A stretch of DNA of 64,000 nt from the NCBI RefSeq assembly GCF_006442965.1, contig NZ_VFWX01000007.1, positions 124,001 through 188,000 of the forward strand. Direction: 5' to 3'. The notes beneath the pieces are model-generated. The model did no database searches. It saw only the letters and a list, made by a program, of their open reading frames with translations, and had not been told where the DNA came from. Numbering within the stretch: position 1 is the first letter of the stretch; every line of letters begins with the position of its first letter. This DNA comes from Mesorhizobium sp. CU3. Lineage in GTDB: Bacteria > Pseudomonadota > Alphaproteobacteria > Rhizobiales > Rhizobiaceae. The translations under genes were made by a program, and so were the position numbers. This document shows positions 37,831 through 50,384 of the stretch, piece after piece.

Positions 37831-38442
37831 ATGCGGCTGATCGCCGAAAATCTGGGCGGCGAGCGCGGCGGCGAGACGGTGTTTTCCGGCATTGGCTTTG
37901 CGCTTGAGAAGGGCGAGGCGCTCATCGTCACCGGGCCGAACGGCACCGGCAAGTCGACGCTGCTGCGTGTGGTCGCCGGGCTGCTGCCGGTGGCGCAAGG
38001 CCATGTGCGGGTCGAAGGCGGTGGCGAGGCCTTTCCGACCGTCGCGGCGGCCGCGCATTATCTCGGTCATCTCAACGCGATGAAGCCGGCGCTCAGCGTC
38101 GAGGAGAATCTCGGATTCTGGCGTGCGTTCCAGGGCGAGCCGGGGCTGGGCGTGGAAGAGGCGCTGGAGACGGTCGGCCTGGGCGGGCTCGGGCATTTGC
38201 CGTTCGGTTATCTCTCCACCGGGCAAAGGCGGCGGGCGTCGATCGCGAAGCTTTTGGTCAGCCGGCAACCGGTGTGGCTGCTGGACGAGCCGACGGCAGG
38301 GCTGGACAAGGCTTCGGAGGAAAGGTTTGCGGGGTTGATGCGAGGGCATCTGCAGGGTGGAGGGATCGTGGTGGCGGCGACGCATCTGCCGCTGGGGATC
38401 GAGGGGGCGCGCGAGCTCCAAATGAAGACGGTAGGTCTTTGA
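37831..38442 (+). CDS. ccmA: Heme exporter ATP-binding protein CcmA
   Basis: A 203-aa ATPase of the cytochrome c maturation ABC complex, working with CcmB (and normally CcmC and CcmD) in releasing holo-CcmE. Walker A is GPNGTGKST, the signature is LSTGQRRRASIAKLL and Walker B is WLLDEPTAGLD. The start is placed at MRLIAENL (37831); an upstream in-frame ATG exists. A repeat element separates it from ccmB. Confidence 0.93.
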   Translation: MRLIAENLGGERGGETVFSGIGFALEKGEALIVTGPNGTGKSTLLRVVAGLLPVAQGHVRVEGGGEAFPTVAAAAHYLGHLNAMKPALSVEENLGFWRAFQGEPGLGVEEALETVGLGGLGHLPFGYLSTGQRRRASIAKLLVSRQPVWLLDEPTAGLDKASEERFAGLMRGHLQGGGIVVAATHLPLGIEGARELQMKTVGL

Positions 38443-38457
38443 TGTCGGTGCTCTACG

Positions 38458-38617
38458 GCGCCCCCCTCTGCCCTGCCGGGCATCTCCCCCACAAGGGGGG
38501 AGATCAGCCCTTGCCGCGGCTTTCGCCAATTGCCAACGTTGACAAGACGGGCGGGGCGCTCGAGTTGCTAATCTCCCCCCTCGTGGGGGAGATGTCCGGC
38601 AGGACAGAGGGGGGCGC
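38458..38617. repeat. Paired palindromic element inside the ccm operon
   Basis: A 160-bp element whose outer 47-bp arms match at 44 positions as inverted repeats. Each arm carries ATCTCCCCC/GGGGGGAGAT and CTGCCGG-type hairpins. The centre has no gene. It fills most of the 211-bp gap between ccmA and ccmB, genes that usually abut. It belongs to a different sequence family from the CTTCTCCCC elements. Confidence 0.85.
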
Positions 38618-38653
38618 GAAGGAACGCAAACCTTGCAAGGGGATCACGACGTA

Positions 38654-39319
38654 ATGTGGTCCCTCTTCATGCGCGATATCCGCCTTTCCATCCGCGCCGG
38701 CGGCGGGGCGCTGATCGGCGTCATCTTCTTCCTTGCCGTCATCGTCACCATCCCTTTCGGCGTCGGCCCGGACCTCAACCTTCTGTCGCGCATCGGCCCG
38801 GCAATTCTCTGGATCGCCGCCCTGCTCGCCTGCCTGCTCGGGCTCGACCGGCTGTTCCAGGCCGACCGCGAAGACGGCTCGCTCGACCTTCTTGTCCTGA
38901 ACAACGACCGCCACATGCTGGCGCTGACGGTGCTGACGAAATGCCTGGCGCATTGGACCGGCAGCGTGCTGCCGCTGGTGATCGCGGCACCCCTGCTCGG
39001 CCTGTTCATGAACATGGAGCCGCTGGGCATCGGCGCCACGGCGCTCACTCTGCTTGTCGGCACGCCGGCAATTACCTTCATCGGCGCCGCAGGCGCTGCG
39101 GTTGCGGTGGCGCTGCCGCGCGGCGGGCTATTGATCTCGGTGCTGGTGCTGCCTTTGACCATCCCGGTGCTGATCTTCGGCGTCTCGGCAAGCTACGGCG
39201 CGGTGGCCGATCCGGCGCCGTTTCTGCAGCCTTTCCTCATTCTTGCCGCGCTGACCTTGTTTCTTGCGGTGGTCGGGCCGATCGCCGCGGCACTGGCGCT
39301 GCGGCACGGGACGGATTGA
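38654..39319 (+). CDS. ccmB: Heme exporter permease CcmB
   Basis: A 221-aa inner-membrane protein with six predicted helices. Family features include FMRDIRLSIRAGGGAL and LLGLDRLFQADREDGSLDLL in the first cytoplasmic region, as in known CcmB. It forms the ABC permease with CcmA. The start is placed at MWSLFMRD. Directly downstream, where ccmC is expected, only 99 bases separate it from ccmD. Confidence 0.93.
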   Translation: MWSLFMRDIRLSIRAGGGALIGVIFFLAVIVTIPFGVGPDLNLLSRIGPAILWIAALLACLLGLDRLFQADREDGSLDLLVLNNDRHMLALTVLTKCLAHWTGSVLPLVIAAPLLGLFMNMEPLGIGATALTLLVGTPAITFIGAAGAAVAVALPRGGLLISVLVLPLTIPVLIFGVSASYGAVADPAPFLQPFLILAALTLFLAVVGPIAAALALRHGTD

Positions 39320-39418
39320 TGTAGCCGCTCAGGATCGCAAATCTGCCGCAGAGGCGGTTCATTGCGGTGAAAAGCCGCCGCGGTTAAGAGATACGCGCTG
39401 GAGGCCCCTGATCTGGAA

Positions 39419-39592
39419 ATGAGCGCACACGCCCTTTTCGTCACCGCCGCCTATGCCATCACGGCGATCGTGCTGGCCGGGCTGATCGGCTGGATCCTGC
39501 TCGACCAGCGGGCCCGCAAGCGCGAACTGGCTGCGCTCGAGGCGGCCGGCGTGCGTCGGCGTTCCGACAAGGCCGGGGCGACGAAGTCGTGA
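39419..39592 (+). CDS. ccmD: Heme exporter protein CcmD
   Basis: A 57-aa protein with one membrane segment (AYAITAIVLAGLIGWILLD, about residues 11-29) and a basic C-terminal tail, the standard form of CcmD, which helps release holo-CcmE from the ABC complex. It is too short for most gene finders. Its TGA overlaps the GTG of ccmG (GTGA). The expected ccmC upstream is missing. Confidence 0.88.
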   Translation: MSAHALFVTAAYAITAIVLAGLIGWILLDQRARKRELAALEAAGVRRRSDKAGATKS

Positions 39593-40164
39593 GCAGCGAG
39601 ACCGAAGCGCCGGCGCCGCGTCGCCGCTTGTTCGTGCTTTTGCCGCTGCTGGTGTTTCTGGGGCTGGCCGGGCTGTTCCTGTCGCAGCTTCTGTCAGGCC
39701 ACGACGCCTCGGAAATCCCTTCGGCGCTGATCGGCCTGCCGGCGCCGCAGACCAATCTGCCGCCGCTAGAAGGGGCAAACCTGCCGGGGCTCGATTCCAA
39801 AAACTTCATCGGCAAGGTGACGCTGGTCAATGTCTTTGCGTCCTGGTGCGCGCCGTGCCGCGAGGAGCATCCTGTGCTGCTTGGACTGTCGCAGGACAAG
39901 CGCTTCGCGTTGGTCGCGCTGAACTACAAGGATCAGCCTGAAAACGCCCGCCGCTTCCTCGGCGATCTCGGCAATCCGTTCCAGGCGATCGGCGTCGATC
40001 CGGCCGGGCGCACGGCGATAGACTGGGGCGTCTATGGCGTGCCGGAAACCTTCGTCATCGGCAAGGACGGCAAGATCGCCTACAAACATGTGGGCCCGCT
40101 GACGCCGGACTCGGCACGGGAGCTTCTGCTGCCGCAGATCGAAAAGGCATTGGCGGCGCGCTGA
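39589..40164 (+). CDS. ccmG: Thiol:disulfide interchange protein CcmG/CycY
   Basis: A 191-aa membrane-anchored periplasmic thioredoxin of the cytochrome c maturation pathway. The signal anchor (LFVLLPLLVFLGLAGLFLS) is at residues 14-32 and the active site VFASWCAPCREEHP is near residue 86. It reduces apocytochrome c or CcmH. The start is a GTG overlapping the ccmD stop. A truncated mosaic repeat begins at its stop codon. Confidence 0.94.
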   Translation: MSSETEAPAPRRRLFVLLPLLVFLGLAGLFLSQLLSGHDASEIPSALIGLPAPQTNLPPLEGANLPGLDSKNFIGKVTLVNVFASWCAPCREEHPVLLGLSQDKRFALVALNYKDQPENARRFLGDLGNPFQAIGVDPAGRTAIDWGVYGVPETFVIGKDGKIAYKHVGPLTPDSARELLLPQIEKALAAR

Positions 40165-41455
<1,291 letters not shown>

Positions 41456-41495
41456 TCTGGCCGGCAAGTAATCGCCCTCTCCGGAGACCAAGCGT

Positions 41496-42689
<1,194 letters not shown>

Positions 42690-42693
42690 GCGG

Positions 42694-43065
42694 ATGCCTC
42701 CCCGCAAGATAAATTTGGTCGAAGCTGCGGACGCGAAGATCGCCAAGGTCTTCGATCCGCATATCGCCGGCGACGTCAATGACAGCCAGGCCAAGGTCGC
42801 CAAGTTCGGCGAGATCTTCGACTGGCACGCGCATGAGCATGAGGACGAGGCCTTCCTCGTGTTGCGAGGCAGGATCGCCATCGATTTCCGCGACGGGCCG
42901 GTCGAGCTCGGCGAGGGCGATTTCATCGTCGTGCCGCGCGGTGTCGAACACCGGCCGCGCTCGCTGACCTCGGAGCCCGTGGTGCTGATGTTCGAACCGG
43001 CGACGACCTTGAACACCGGCAATGCCACGAGCGATCTCACCGTCACCGATCTGAAGCGGCTCTGA
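42694..43065 (+). CDS. Cupin domain-containing protein
   Basis: A 123-aa beta-barrel protein with a conserved cupin pattern: [17 protein letters not shown] (first motif, with His, His and Glu) and the second motif [12 protein letters not shown], containing another histidine. Such proteins can bind a metal and act as isomerases, dioxygenases or sensors; the function here is unknown. It starts four bases after the sucC stop. Confidence 0.87.
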   Translation: MPPRKINLVEAADAKIAKVFDPHIAGDVNDSQAKVAKFGEIFDWHAHEHEDEAFLVLRGRIAIDFRDGPVELGEGDFIVVPRGVEHRPRSLTSEPVVLMFEPATTLNTGNATSDLTVTDLKRL

Positions 43066-43068
43066 GAC

Positions 43069-43566
43069 ATGAACGCGGCGCCTTTCTCCTCACTCTCGAC
43101 CGGCCACCAGCGCCTGCAGGCGCTGGTCGGCGCGTGGCGCGGCGAGGAAGAGGTGGCGGCAACGCAATGGACCGATGCCGGCACGGCGACAGCGGAGGTT
43201 CTCGCCGAGGCGCAATTCGGGGGGCTGTTCGTGATGCAGCGCTATCGCCAGCGCCGCGACGGCACGATCTCGTTCGGCGCGCATAATGTGTTCGGCTTCG
43301 ACCAGCAGAACGGCCTGGTCACCATGCACCAGTTCGATTCGATGGGGTTCGTGCCGATGTCGCCGGCCACGGGCACATGGAACGGCGACGAGCTTATGCT
43401 TGAGCGTTCGTCGCAGCGCGGCGCCGCCCGCGTGACCTATGTTTTCGACGGCGCCGACACATACCGCATGAAACTTCAGTTCAGGCCCGCGGGCAGCGAT
43501 GCCTGGCAAGACATGGTGCGCGGCGTCTATCGGCGTGTCCCGCCTTCCGAGACGAAGGAAGGCTGA
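43069..43566 (+). CDS. DUF1579 family protein
   Basis: A 165-aa protein resembling the DUF1579 family: HQRLQALVGAWRGEEEV near the N-terminus and repeated beta-strands of the type MHQFDSMGFV and ATGTWNGDELML. Function is unknown. It is a soluble cytoplasmic protein with no signal peptide, 3 bases after the cupin gene. Confidence 0.8.
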   Translation: MNAAPFSSLSTGHQRLQALVGAWRGEEEVAATQWTDAGTATAEVLAEAQFGGLFVMQRYRQRRDGTISFGAHNVFGFDQQNGLVTMHQFDSMGFVPMSPATGTWNGDELMLERSSQRGAARVTYVFDGADTYRMKLQFRPAGSDAWQDMVRGVYRRVPPSETKEG

Positions 43567-43630
43567 ACGATGGAGACCGCCGGCAAGATTTTCCTTTTCT
43601 CTGATGGGTCCGAACAGACAGGCGAGAAAC

Positions 43631-43664
43631 TTGCGACAACGACACAGTTACACATATACTGTGT
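43631..43664 (+). promoter_or_regulatory. Promoter with overlapping operator for the toxin-antitoxin pair
   Basis: A TTGCGA box (43631-43636) lies 18 bases before TATACT (43655-43660). The inverted repeat ACACAGT (43642-43648)/ACTGTGT (43658-43664), spaced 9 bases, overlaps the -10 box. This is the usual arrangement for an RHH-type antitoxin that represses its own operon. A GCAGGAG-type site precedes the antitoxin ATG. Confidence 0.6.
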
Positions 43665-43685
43665 GGATTTCGCAGGAGAAAAGAC

Positions 43686-43916
43686 ATGAAGAACATCACC
43701 CTGGCCGTAGAGGAAGGCATCCTCGAGCAGGTCAAACTGGCGGCCGCTGAACAGCGAACGACCGTCAATGGCATGGTGCGAGAGTTCTTTGAGGCGGTGG
43801 CCGCGAAGCGGCGCGCCAAGGACGAGGCGCGCGAAGCGCTGCTGCGGCTCGCCCGTGAGGCGGCCGGAGATATGGGCGGCAAGCAATGGAACCGGGAAGC
43901 GCTCTATGATCGCTGA
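43686..43916 (+). CDS. Antitoxin, ribbon-helix-helix type (VapB-like)
   Basis: A 76-aa protein with an N-terminal ribbon-helix-helix pattern (MKNITLAVEEGILEQVKLAA ... TTVNGMVREFFEAV), the usual DNA-binding part of an antitoxin. The C-terminal half is a charged toxin-neutralising tail. Its last 11 bases overlap the PIN toxin gene. It has its own promoter and operator within the TCA operon. Confidence 0.82.
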   Translation: MKNITLAVEEGILEQVKLAAAEQRTTVNGMVREFFEAVAAKRRAKDEAREALLRLAREAAGDMGGKQWNREALYDR

Positions 43917-44325
43917 ATGCTTCCTCGACACCAATGTCCTCGTCTACGCCGCCATCGGACACAAATCCGAGCGTGCCAAGTATGAGCGCGCCGTCGCGTT
44001 GATCGAGAAAGAGGACTACTCGACCTCCGCCCAGGTTCTGCAGGAATTCTACGTGAATGTGACCAAGAGGGCGGACGTCGTGTTGCCGCCGGCGAAAGCC
44101 GCCGAGTGGGTCGCCGCGATCTCGATGAAGCCCTGCCAGGATCTGGACAGTGCGGTCGTCATGCGCGGCATCGAGAACGCGCAGCGCTACCAGATTTCCT
44201 ATTGGGACGGCGCAATCATCGCCGCCGCCGAGCGCCTCGGCGTCAAGAGACTTTACACCGAAGACCTCAACCACGGGCAGGCTTACGGTTCCGTAGTCGC
44301 CATCAATCCCTTCCGTACTCACTGA
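43906..44325 (+). CDS. PIN domain toxin (VapC-like)
   Basis: A 139-aa PIN-domain ribonuclease. Acidic active-site residues are visible: Asp8 (FLDTNVLVY), Glu47 (VLQEF), Asp101 ([10 protein letters not shown]) and Glu118/Asp119 (YTEDLNHG). Such toxins cleave tRNA, rRNA or mRNA when their antitoxin is degraded. The start is placed at [10 protein letters not shown] inside the antitoxin gene. The pair separates sucC from sucD. Confidence 0.88.
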   Translation: MIAECFLDTNVLVYAAIGHKSERAKYERAVALIEKEDYSTSAQVLQEFYVNVTKRADVVLPPAKAAEWVAAISMKPCQDLDSAVVMRGIENAQRYQISYWDGAIIAAAERLGVKRLYTEDLNHGQAYGSVVAINPFRTH

Positions 44326-44339
44326 TCGGGTCGCTAAAA

Positions 44340-45242
44340 ATGTCCATTCTCGTCGACAAGAATACCAAGGTGCTGGTGCAGGGCCTGACCGGCAAGACCG
44401 GCACGTTCCATACCGAGCAGGCGCTGGCCTATCACGGCACCAAGATGGTGGGCGGTATCCATCCCAAGAAGGGCGGCGAGACCTGGACCGGCTCGAAGGG
44501 CGAGAGCCTGCCGATCTTCGCAACCGTCGCAGAGGGCAAGGCAAAGACCGGCGCCAATGCCTCCGTCATCTATGTGCCGCCGGCGGGCGCCGGCGAAGCC
44601 ATCATCGAGGCGATCGAGGCCGAGATACCGCTCATCGTCTGCATCACCGAAGGCATCCCGGTGATGGACATGGTCAAGGTCAAGGCGCGGCTCGACCGCT
44701 CGACCTCGCGGCTGATCGGACCGAACTGCCCGGGCGTGCTGACGCCCGACGAATGCAAGATCGGCATCATGCCCGGAAACATCTTCCGCAAGGGTTCGGT
44801 CGGCGTTGTTTCGCGCTCGGGAACACTTACCTATGAGGCAGTCTTCCAGACCACCAATGTCGGCCTCGGCCAGACCACGGCAGTGGGTATCGGCGGCGAC
44901 CCGGTCAAGGGCACCGAGTTCATCGACGTCTTGGAGATGTTCCTCGCCGACGACGAGACCAAGTCGATCATCATGATCGGCGAGATCGGCGGCTCGGCCG
45001 AGGAGGACGCCGCGCAGTTCCTCAAGGACGAAGCCAAGCGCGGCCGCAAGAAACCGATGGCGGGCTTCATCGCCGGGCGCACCGCGCCGGCCGGACGCAC
45101 CATGGGCCATGCGGGCGCGGTGATCTCGGGCGGCAAGGGCGGCGCGGAAGACAAGATCGCGGCCATGGAATCGGCCGGGATCAAGGTTTCGCCATCGCCG
45201 GCGCGTCTCGGCACGACGCTGGTCGAGGCGATCAAGGGTTAA
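44340..45242 (+). CDS. sucD: Succinyl-CoA synthetase, alpha subunit
   Basis: A 300-aa subunit with the CoA-binding N-terminus [20 protein letters not shown] and the phosphorylated histidine in [12 protein letters not shown] near the C-terminus. [19 protein letters not shown] is another family block. It forms the functional heterotetramer with SucC encoded upstream. The ATG is at 44340; the longer frame upstream lies within the PIN gene. A stuttered palindrome follows its stop. Confidence 0.97.
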   Translation: MSILVDKNTKVLVQGLTGKTGTFHTEQALAYHGTKMVGGIHPKKGGETWTGSKGESLPIFATVAEGKAKTGANASVIYVPPAGAGEAIIEAIEAEIPLIVCITEGIPVMDMVKVKARLDRSTSRLIGPNCPGVLTPDECKIGIMPGNIFRKGSVGVVSRSGTLTYEAVFQTTNVGLGQTTAVGIGGDPVKGTEFIDVLEMFLADDETKSIIMIGEIGGSAEEDAAQFLKDEAKRGRKKPMAGFIAGRTAPAGRTMGHAGAVISGGKGGAEDKIAAMESAGIKVSPSPARLGTTLVEAIKG

Positions 45243-45330
45243 GGGAGTAGGGGAGTAAGGGAATAGGGGAGTAGGGAAAAGTCAGCGGCAAAAAGCCCTA
45301 CTCCCCTACTGCCTTATACCCCTACTCCCC
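45243..45330. repeat. Stuttered quasi-palindrome between sucD and sucA
   Basis: Left units (GGGAGTAGGG, GGAGTAAGGG, GAATAGGGGAGTAGGG, 45243-45276) face the complement (45296-45330, CCCTACTCCCCTACTGCC...). The loop has AAAAGTCAGCGGC. It starts right at the sucD TAA and ends before the sucA ribosome binding site. It could form a long imperfect hairpin in the operon mRNA, perhaps acting as an attenuator. Confidence 0.75.
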
Positions 45331-45367
45331 TCCAAACAGGAGACGGAGCCAGGCTCCGCGGACAAAA

Positions 45368-48355
45368 ATGGCAAGACAAGATCAGGCCAACGACCAATTC
45401 TCGCTCACCTCGTTCCTCTATGGCGGCAATGCCGATTACATCGACGCGCTCTACGCCGCCTATGAGGACAATCCGGCCTCGGTCGATCCGGAGTGGCAGG
45501 ATTTCTTCGCGGCGCTGAAGGACGATGCCGGCGACGTGCGCAAGAACGCCAAGGGCGCCTCATGGGCGAAGCCCTCCTGGCCGCTTTCGGCCAATGGCGA
45601 GCTGGTGTCGGCGCTCGACGGCAATTGGGGCCTAGTCGAAAGGACGATCGAAAAGAAGGTCAAGGAAAAGGCGGTCGTCAACGGCGCAGCACTTTCCGAT
45701 GCCGACGTGCACCAGGCGACGCGCGATTCGGTGCGCGCCATCATGATGATCCGCGCCTACCGCATGCGCGGCCATCTGCACGCCAATCTCGATCCGCTCG
45801 GCATCGCCAACCCGATCGAGGACTATAATGAGCTGTCGCCGGAGAATTACGGCTTCACCGAAGCCGACTACGACCGGCCGATCTTCCTTGACAATGTGCT
45901 GGGGCTGGAATTCGGCACCATCCGGCAGATGTTGGAGATCCTGACCCGTACCTACTGCTCGACGCTCGGCGTCGAGTTCATGCACATCTCCGACCCGGAG
46001 GAAAAGGCCTGGATCCAGGCGCGCATCGAAGGCGCCGACAAGGAGATCACCTTCACCGCCGCCGGCAAGAAGGCGATCCTGTCGAAGCTGGTCGAGGCCG
46101 AGGGCTTCGAGCAATATATCGACGTCAAGTACAAGGGCACCAAGCGCTTCGGCCTCGACGGCGGCGAGTCGCTGATCCCGGCGCTGGAGCAGATCGTCAA
46201 GCGCGGCGGCCAGCTCGGCCTGAAGGAGATCGTGCTCGGCATGGCGCATCGCGGCCGCCTCAACGTGCTTTCGCAGGTGATGGCCAAGCCGCACCGCGCC
46301 ATCTTCCACGAGTTCAAGGGCGGCTCGGCCGCACCCGACGAGGTCGAAGGCTCTGGCGACGTGAAATACCATCTCGGCGCCTCTTCGGACCGCGAGTTCG
46401 ACGGCAACAAGGTGCATCTGTCGCTGACCGCCAACCCCTCGCATCTGGAAATCGTCGATCCCGTCGTGATGGGCAAGGCGCGCGCCAAACAGGACCAGTT
46501 CGCCGGCCGCGAGCGCGGCGAGGTGGTGCCGCTGTCGGAGCGCGCCAAGGTGATGCCGTTGCTGCTCCATGGCGACGCGGCATTCGCCGGCCAGGGCGTG
46601 ATCGCCGAAATCCTCGGCCTGTCCGGCCTGCGCGGCCATCGCGTCGCCGGCACGCTGCATGTCATCATCAACAACCAGATCGGCTTCACCACCAATCCAC
46701 GTTTCTCGCGCTCCTCGCCCTATCCGTCGGATGTGGCCAAGATGATCGAGGCGCCGATCTTCCATGTGAACGGCGACGATCCGGAAGCGGTGGTGCATGC
46801 GGCGAAGGTGGCGACCGAGTTCCGCATGAAGTTCCACAAGCCGGTGGTGGTCGACATGTTCTGCTACCGCCGCTTCGGCCACAATGAGGGCGACGAGCCG
46901 TCCTTCACCCAGCCGATCATGTACCGCAACATCCGCACCCATAAGACGGTGGTGCAGGTCTATGCCGACCGCTTGATCGCCGAGGGCCACATCACCCAGG
47001 CCGAGGTCGACAAGATGCGGGCTGACTGGCGCGCCCATCTGGAAGCCGAGTGGGAAGTCGGCCAGCACTACAAGCCGAACAAGGCCGACTGGCTGGATGG
47101 CGCGTGGTCTGGCCTGCGCACCGCCGACAACCAGGACGAACAGCGCCGCGGCAAGACTGCCGTGCCGGTGCGCACGTTGAAGGAGATCGGCAAGAAGCTG
47201 ACCGAGGTGCCGAAGGACTTCGACGCCCACAAGACGATCCTGCGCTTCCTCGAGAACCGCCGCCAGGCGATCGATTCCGGCGAAGGCATCGACTGGTCGA
47301 CGGCCGAGGCGCTGGCCTTCGGCGCCATCCTGCTCGACGGCAATCCGATCCGGCTTTCCGGCCAGGATTCGGAGCGCGGCACCTTCTCGCAGCGCCACTC
47401 CGTGCTCTACGACCAGAACGACGAGACCCGCTACATCCCGCTCAACAATCTGTCGGCCGCGCAGGCCGGCTATGAAGTCATCAACTCGATGCTCTCGGAA
47501 GAGGCGGTGCTGGGCTTCGAATATGGCTACAGCCTGGCCGAACCGAAGGCTCTAACCTTGTGGGAAGCGCAGTTCGGCGACTTCGCCAACGGCGCCCAGG
47601 TGGTGTTCGACCAGTTCATCTCGTCGGGCGAGCGCAAGTGGCTCAGGATGTCGGGCCTCGTCTGCCTGTTGCCGCATGGCTATGAAGGCCAGGGTCCGGA
47701 GCATTCCTCGGCGCGGCTGGAGCGGTTCCTGCAGCTTTGCGCCGAAGACAATATGCAGGTCGCCAACGTCACGACGCCGGCCAACTATTTCCACATCCTG
47801 CGCCGGCAGTTGAAGCGCGACTTCCGCAAGCCGCTGATCCTGATGACGCCGAAGTCGCTGCTGCGCCACAAACGGGCGGTGTCGATGCTGTCGGAAATGG
47901 CGGGCGAAAGCTCGTTCCACCGCTTGCTGTGGGACGACGCGCAACTTCTCCCGAACCAGCCGATCAAGCTGGTGAAGGATTCGAAGATCCGCCGCGTCGT
48001 GCTGTGCTCGGGCAAGGTTTATTACGACCTCTACGAGGAGCGCGAGAAGCGCGGCATCAACGACATCTACCTTTTGCGCGTCGAGCAGCTCTATCCGTTC
48101 CCTGCCAAGGCGCTGATCACCGAACTGTCACGCTTCCGCAATGCCGAGATGGTGTGGTGCCAGGAGGAGCCCAAGAACATGGGCGCCTGGTCGTTCATCG
48201 ACCCCTATCTCGAATGGGTGCTGGCGCATATCGACGCCAAGCATCAGCGGGTGCGCTACACGGGACGGCCGGCCTCGGCCTCGCCGGCGACCGGTCTGAT
48301 GTCGAAGCATCTCAGCCAGCTCGCCGCGTTGCTCGATGACGCGCTGGGCGAATAA
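45368..48355 (+). CDS. sucA: 2-Oxoglutarate dehydrogenase, E1 component
   Basis: A 995-aa thiamine diphosphate enzyme that decarboxylates 2-oxoglutarate and loads succinyl onto SucB. Recognisable parts are the N-terminal SFLYGGNADYIDALYAAYEDNP segment (split: SFLYGGNADYID, LYAAYEDNP), the thiamine site GMAHRGRLNVLSQ with the FHEFKG loop, and the C-terminal region AVLGFEYGYSLAEPKALTLWE (split: AVLGFEYGYSL, KALTLWEAQFGDF). The length is standard for proteobacteria. It begins an odhA-odhB-type pair. Confidence 0.97.
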   Translation: MARQDQANDQFSLTSFLYGGNADYIDALYAAYEDNPASVDPEWQDFFAALKDDAGDVRKNAKGASWAKPSWPLSANGELVSALDGNWGLVERTIEKKVKEKAVVNGAALSDADVHQATRDSVRAIMMIRAYRMRGHLHANLDPLGIANPIEDYNELSPENYGFTEADYDRPIFLDNVLGLEFGTIRQMLEILTRTYCSTLGVEFMHISDPEEKAWIQARIEGADKEITFTAAGKKAILSKLVEAEGFEQYIDVKYKGTKRFGLDGGESLIPALEQIVKRGGQLGLKEIVLGMAHRGRLNVLSQVMAKPHRAIFHEFKGGSAAPDEVEGSGDVKYHLGASSDREFDGNKVHLSLTANPSHLEIVDPVVMGKARAKQDQFAGRERGEVVPLSERAKVMPLLLHGDAAFAGQGVIAEILGLSGLRGHRVAGTLHVIINNQIGFTTNPRFSRSSPYPSDVAKMIEAPIFHVNGDDPEAVVHAAKVATEFRMKFHKPVVVDMFCYRRFGHNEGDEPSFTQPIMYRNIRTHKTVVQVYADRLIAEGHITQAEVDKMRADWRAHLEAEWEVGQHYKPNKADWLDGAWSGLRTADNQDEQRRGKTAVPVRTLKEIGKKLTEVPKDFDAHKTILRFLENRRQAIDSGEGIDWSTAEALAFGAILLDGNPIRLSGQDSERGTFSQRHSVLYDQNDETRYIPLNNLSAAQAGYEVINSMLSEEAVLGFEYGYSLAEPKALTLWEAQFGDFANGAQVVFDQFISSGERKWLRMSGLVCLLPHGYEGQGPEHSSARLERFLQLCAEDNMQVANVTTPANYFHILRRQLKRDFRKPLILMTPKSLLRHKRAVSMLSEMAGESSFHRLLWDDAQLLPNQPIKLVKDSKIRRVVLCSGKVYYDLYEEREKRGINDIYLLRVEQLYPFPAKALITELSRFRNAEMVWCQEEPKNMGAWSFIDPYLEWVLAHIDAKHQRVRYTGRPASASPATGLMSKHLSQLAALLDDALGE

Positions 48356-48388
48356 CAGACCTCAAGAAGACAAGAACGGACAGGCACA

Positions 48389-49663
<1,275 letters not shown>

Positions 49664-49679
49664 TCGGAGCGGATCCGCA

Positions 49680-50384
49680 ATGGGCGGTTGGTCAGATGCC
49701 TTACGCCGATTCCTTCGGCGTGGACGCGTCTGGCTCTTTTCCGATTTGCCCGTGGTCGCTTCGCCCGACGATTGGGACGCCTCTGAGATCAACAGCAACC
49801 TCGGCGTCTTCGCTCTCAGCTCTGCCGAGATGGCAGCACGGAAAATCACCGCCATCAAGATCGGTGAGCTTGAATTGCCCACCGGCGAAATCGTCGCCTG
49901 TGATCCGCTGATCACCGGTTTGGGACGACCGCCGTTTAGCCGCAAGGTAAAGCCGGGGCGCTACCCGGTCATATTGCTTCAGGTGGGGGCGAAGGTTGCC
50001 GTGGCGGCATTGCGTTTCGGCTCGGGCCTGCCGGTGCGTTGGGAATTGGCCACCTTTGCTCGAGACCGCCCATCGGGCTATGAGTTTGAATTTATCGTTG
50101 ACGACGCAGTTGCGTCGTTTATGGACAAGTCGTTCCTGAAGATAATGTCTGACCAAGAGGAACTTGACGACTATTTGGCTGATGTTGCGTGTTCTCTCGA
50201 CAGGTTTGGCCTGGATAGTCCGTTCGATGGGAATCCTCTCAATGTCGCCATGTTCGACACTGGCTATGGTGACGGCGCGTATCGATCTTTCTGGGGATTG
50301 GACGCGGCCGGCGAACCACTGCTCCTGATGACCGACTTCGAAGTGCTTGAGAACGCCGATGGCCGTGACGAGGCCGATCGATGA
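49680..50384 (+). CDS. DUF4241 domain-containing protein
   Basis: A 234-aa soluble protein with the DUF4241 pattern: TGEIVACDPLITG, then PGRYPVILLQVG and a C-terminal YGDGAYRSFWGLD segment. Function is unknown. A GGAG site lies before the ATG at 49680. The stop overlaps the next gene (ATGA). It is the first of three genes lying between sucB and lpd. Confidence 0.85.
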   Translation: MGGWSDALRRFLRRGRVWLFSDLPVVASPDDWDASEINSNLGVFALSSAEMAARKITAIKIGELELPTGEIVACDPLITGLGRPPFSRKVKPGRYPVILLQVGAKVAVAALRFGSGLPVRWELATFARDRPSGYEFEFIVDDAVASFMDKSFLKIMSDQEELDDYLADVACSLDRFGLDSPFDGNPLNVAMFDTGYGDGAYRSFWGLDAAGEPLLLMTDFEVLENADGRDEADR

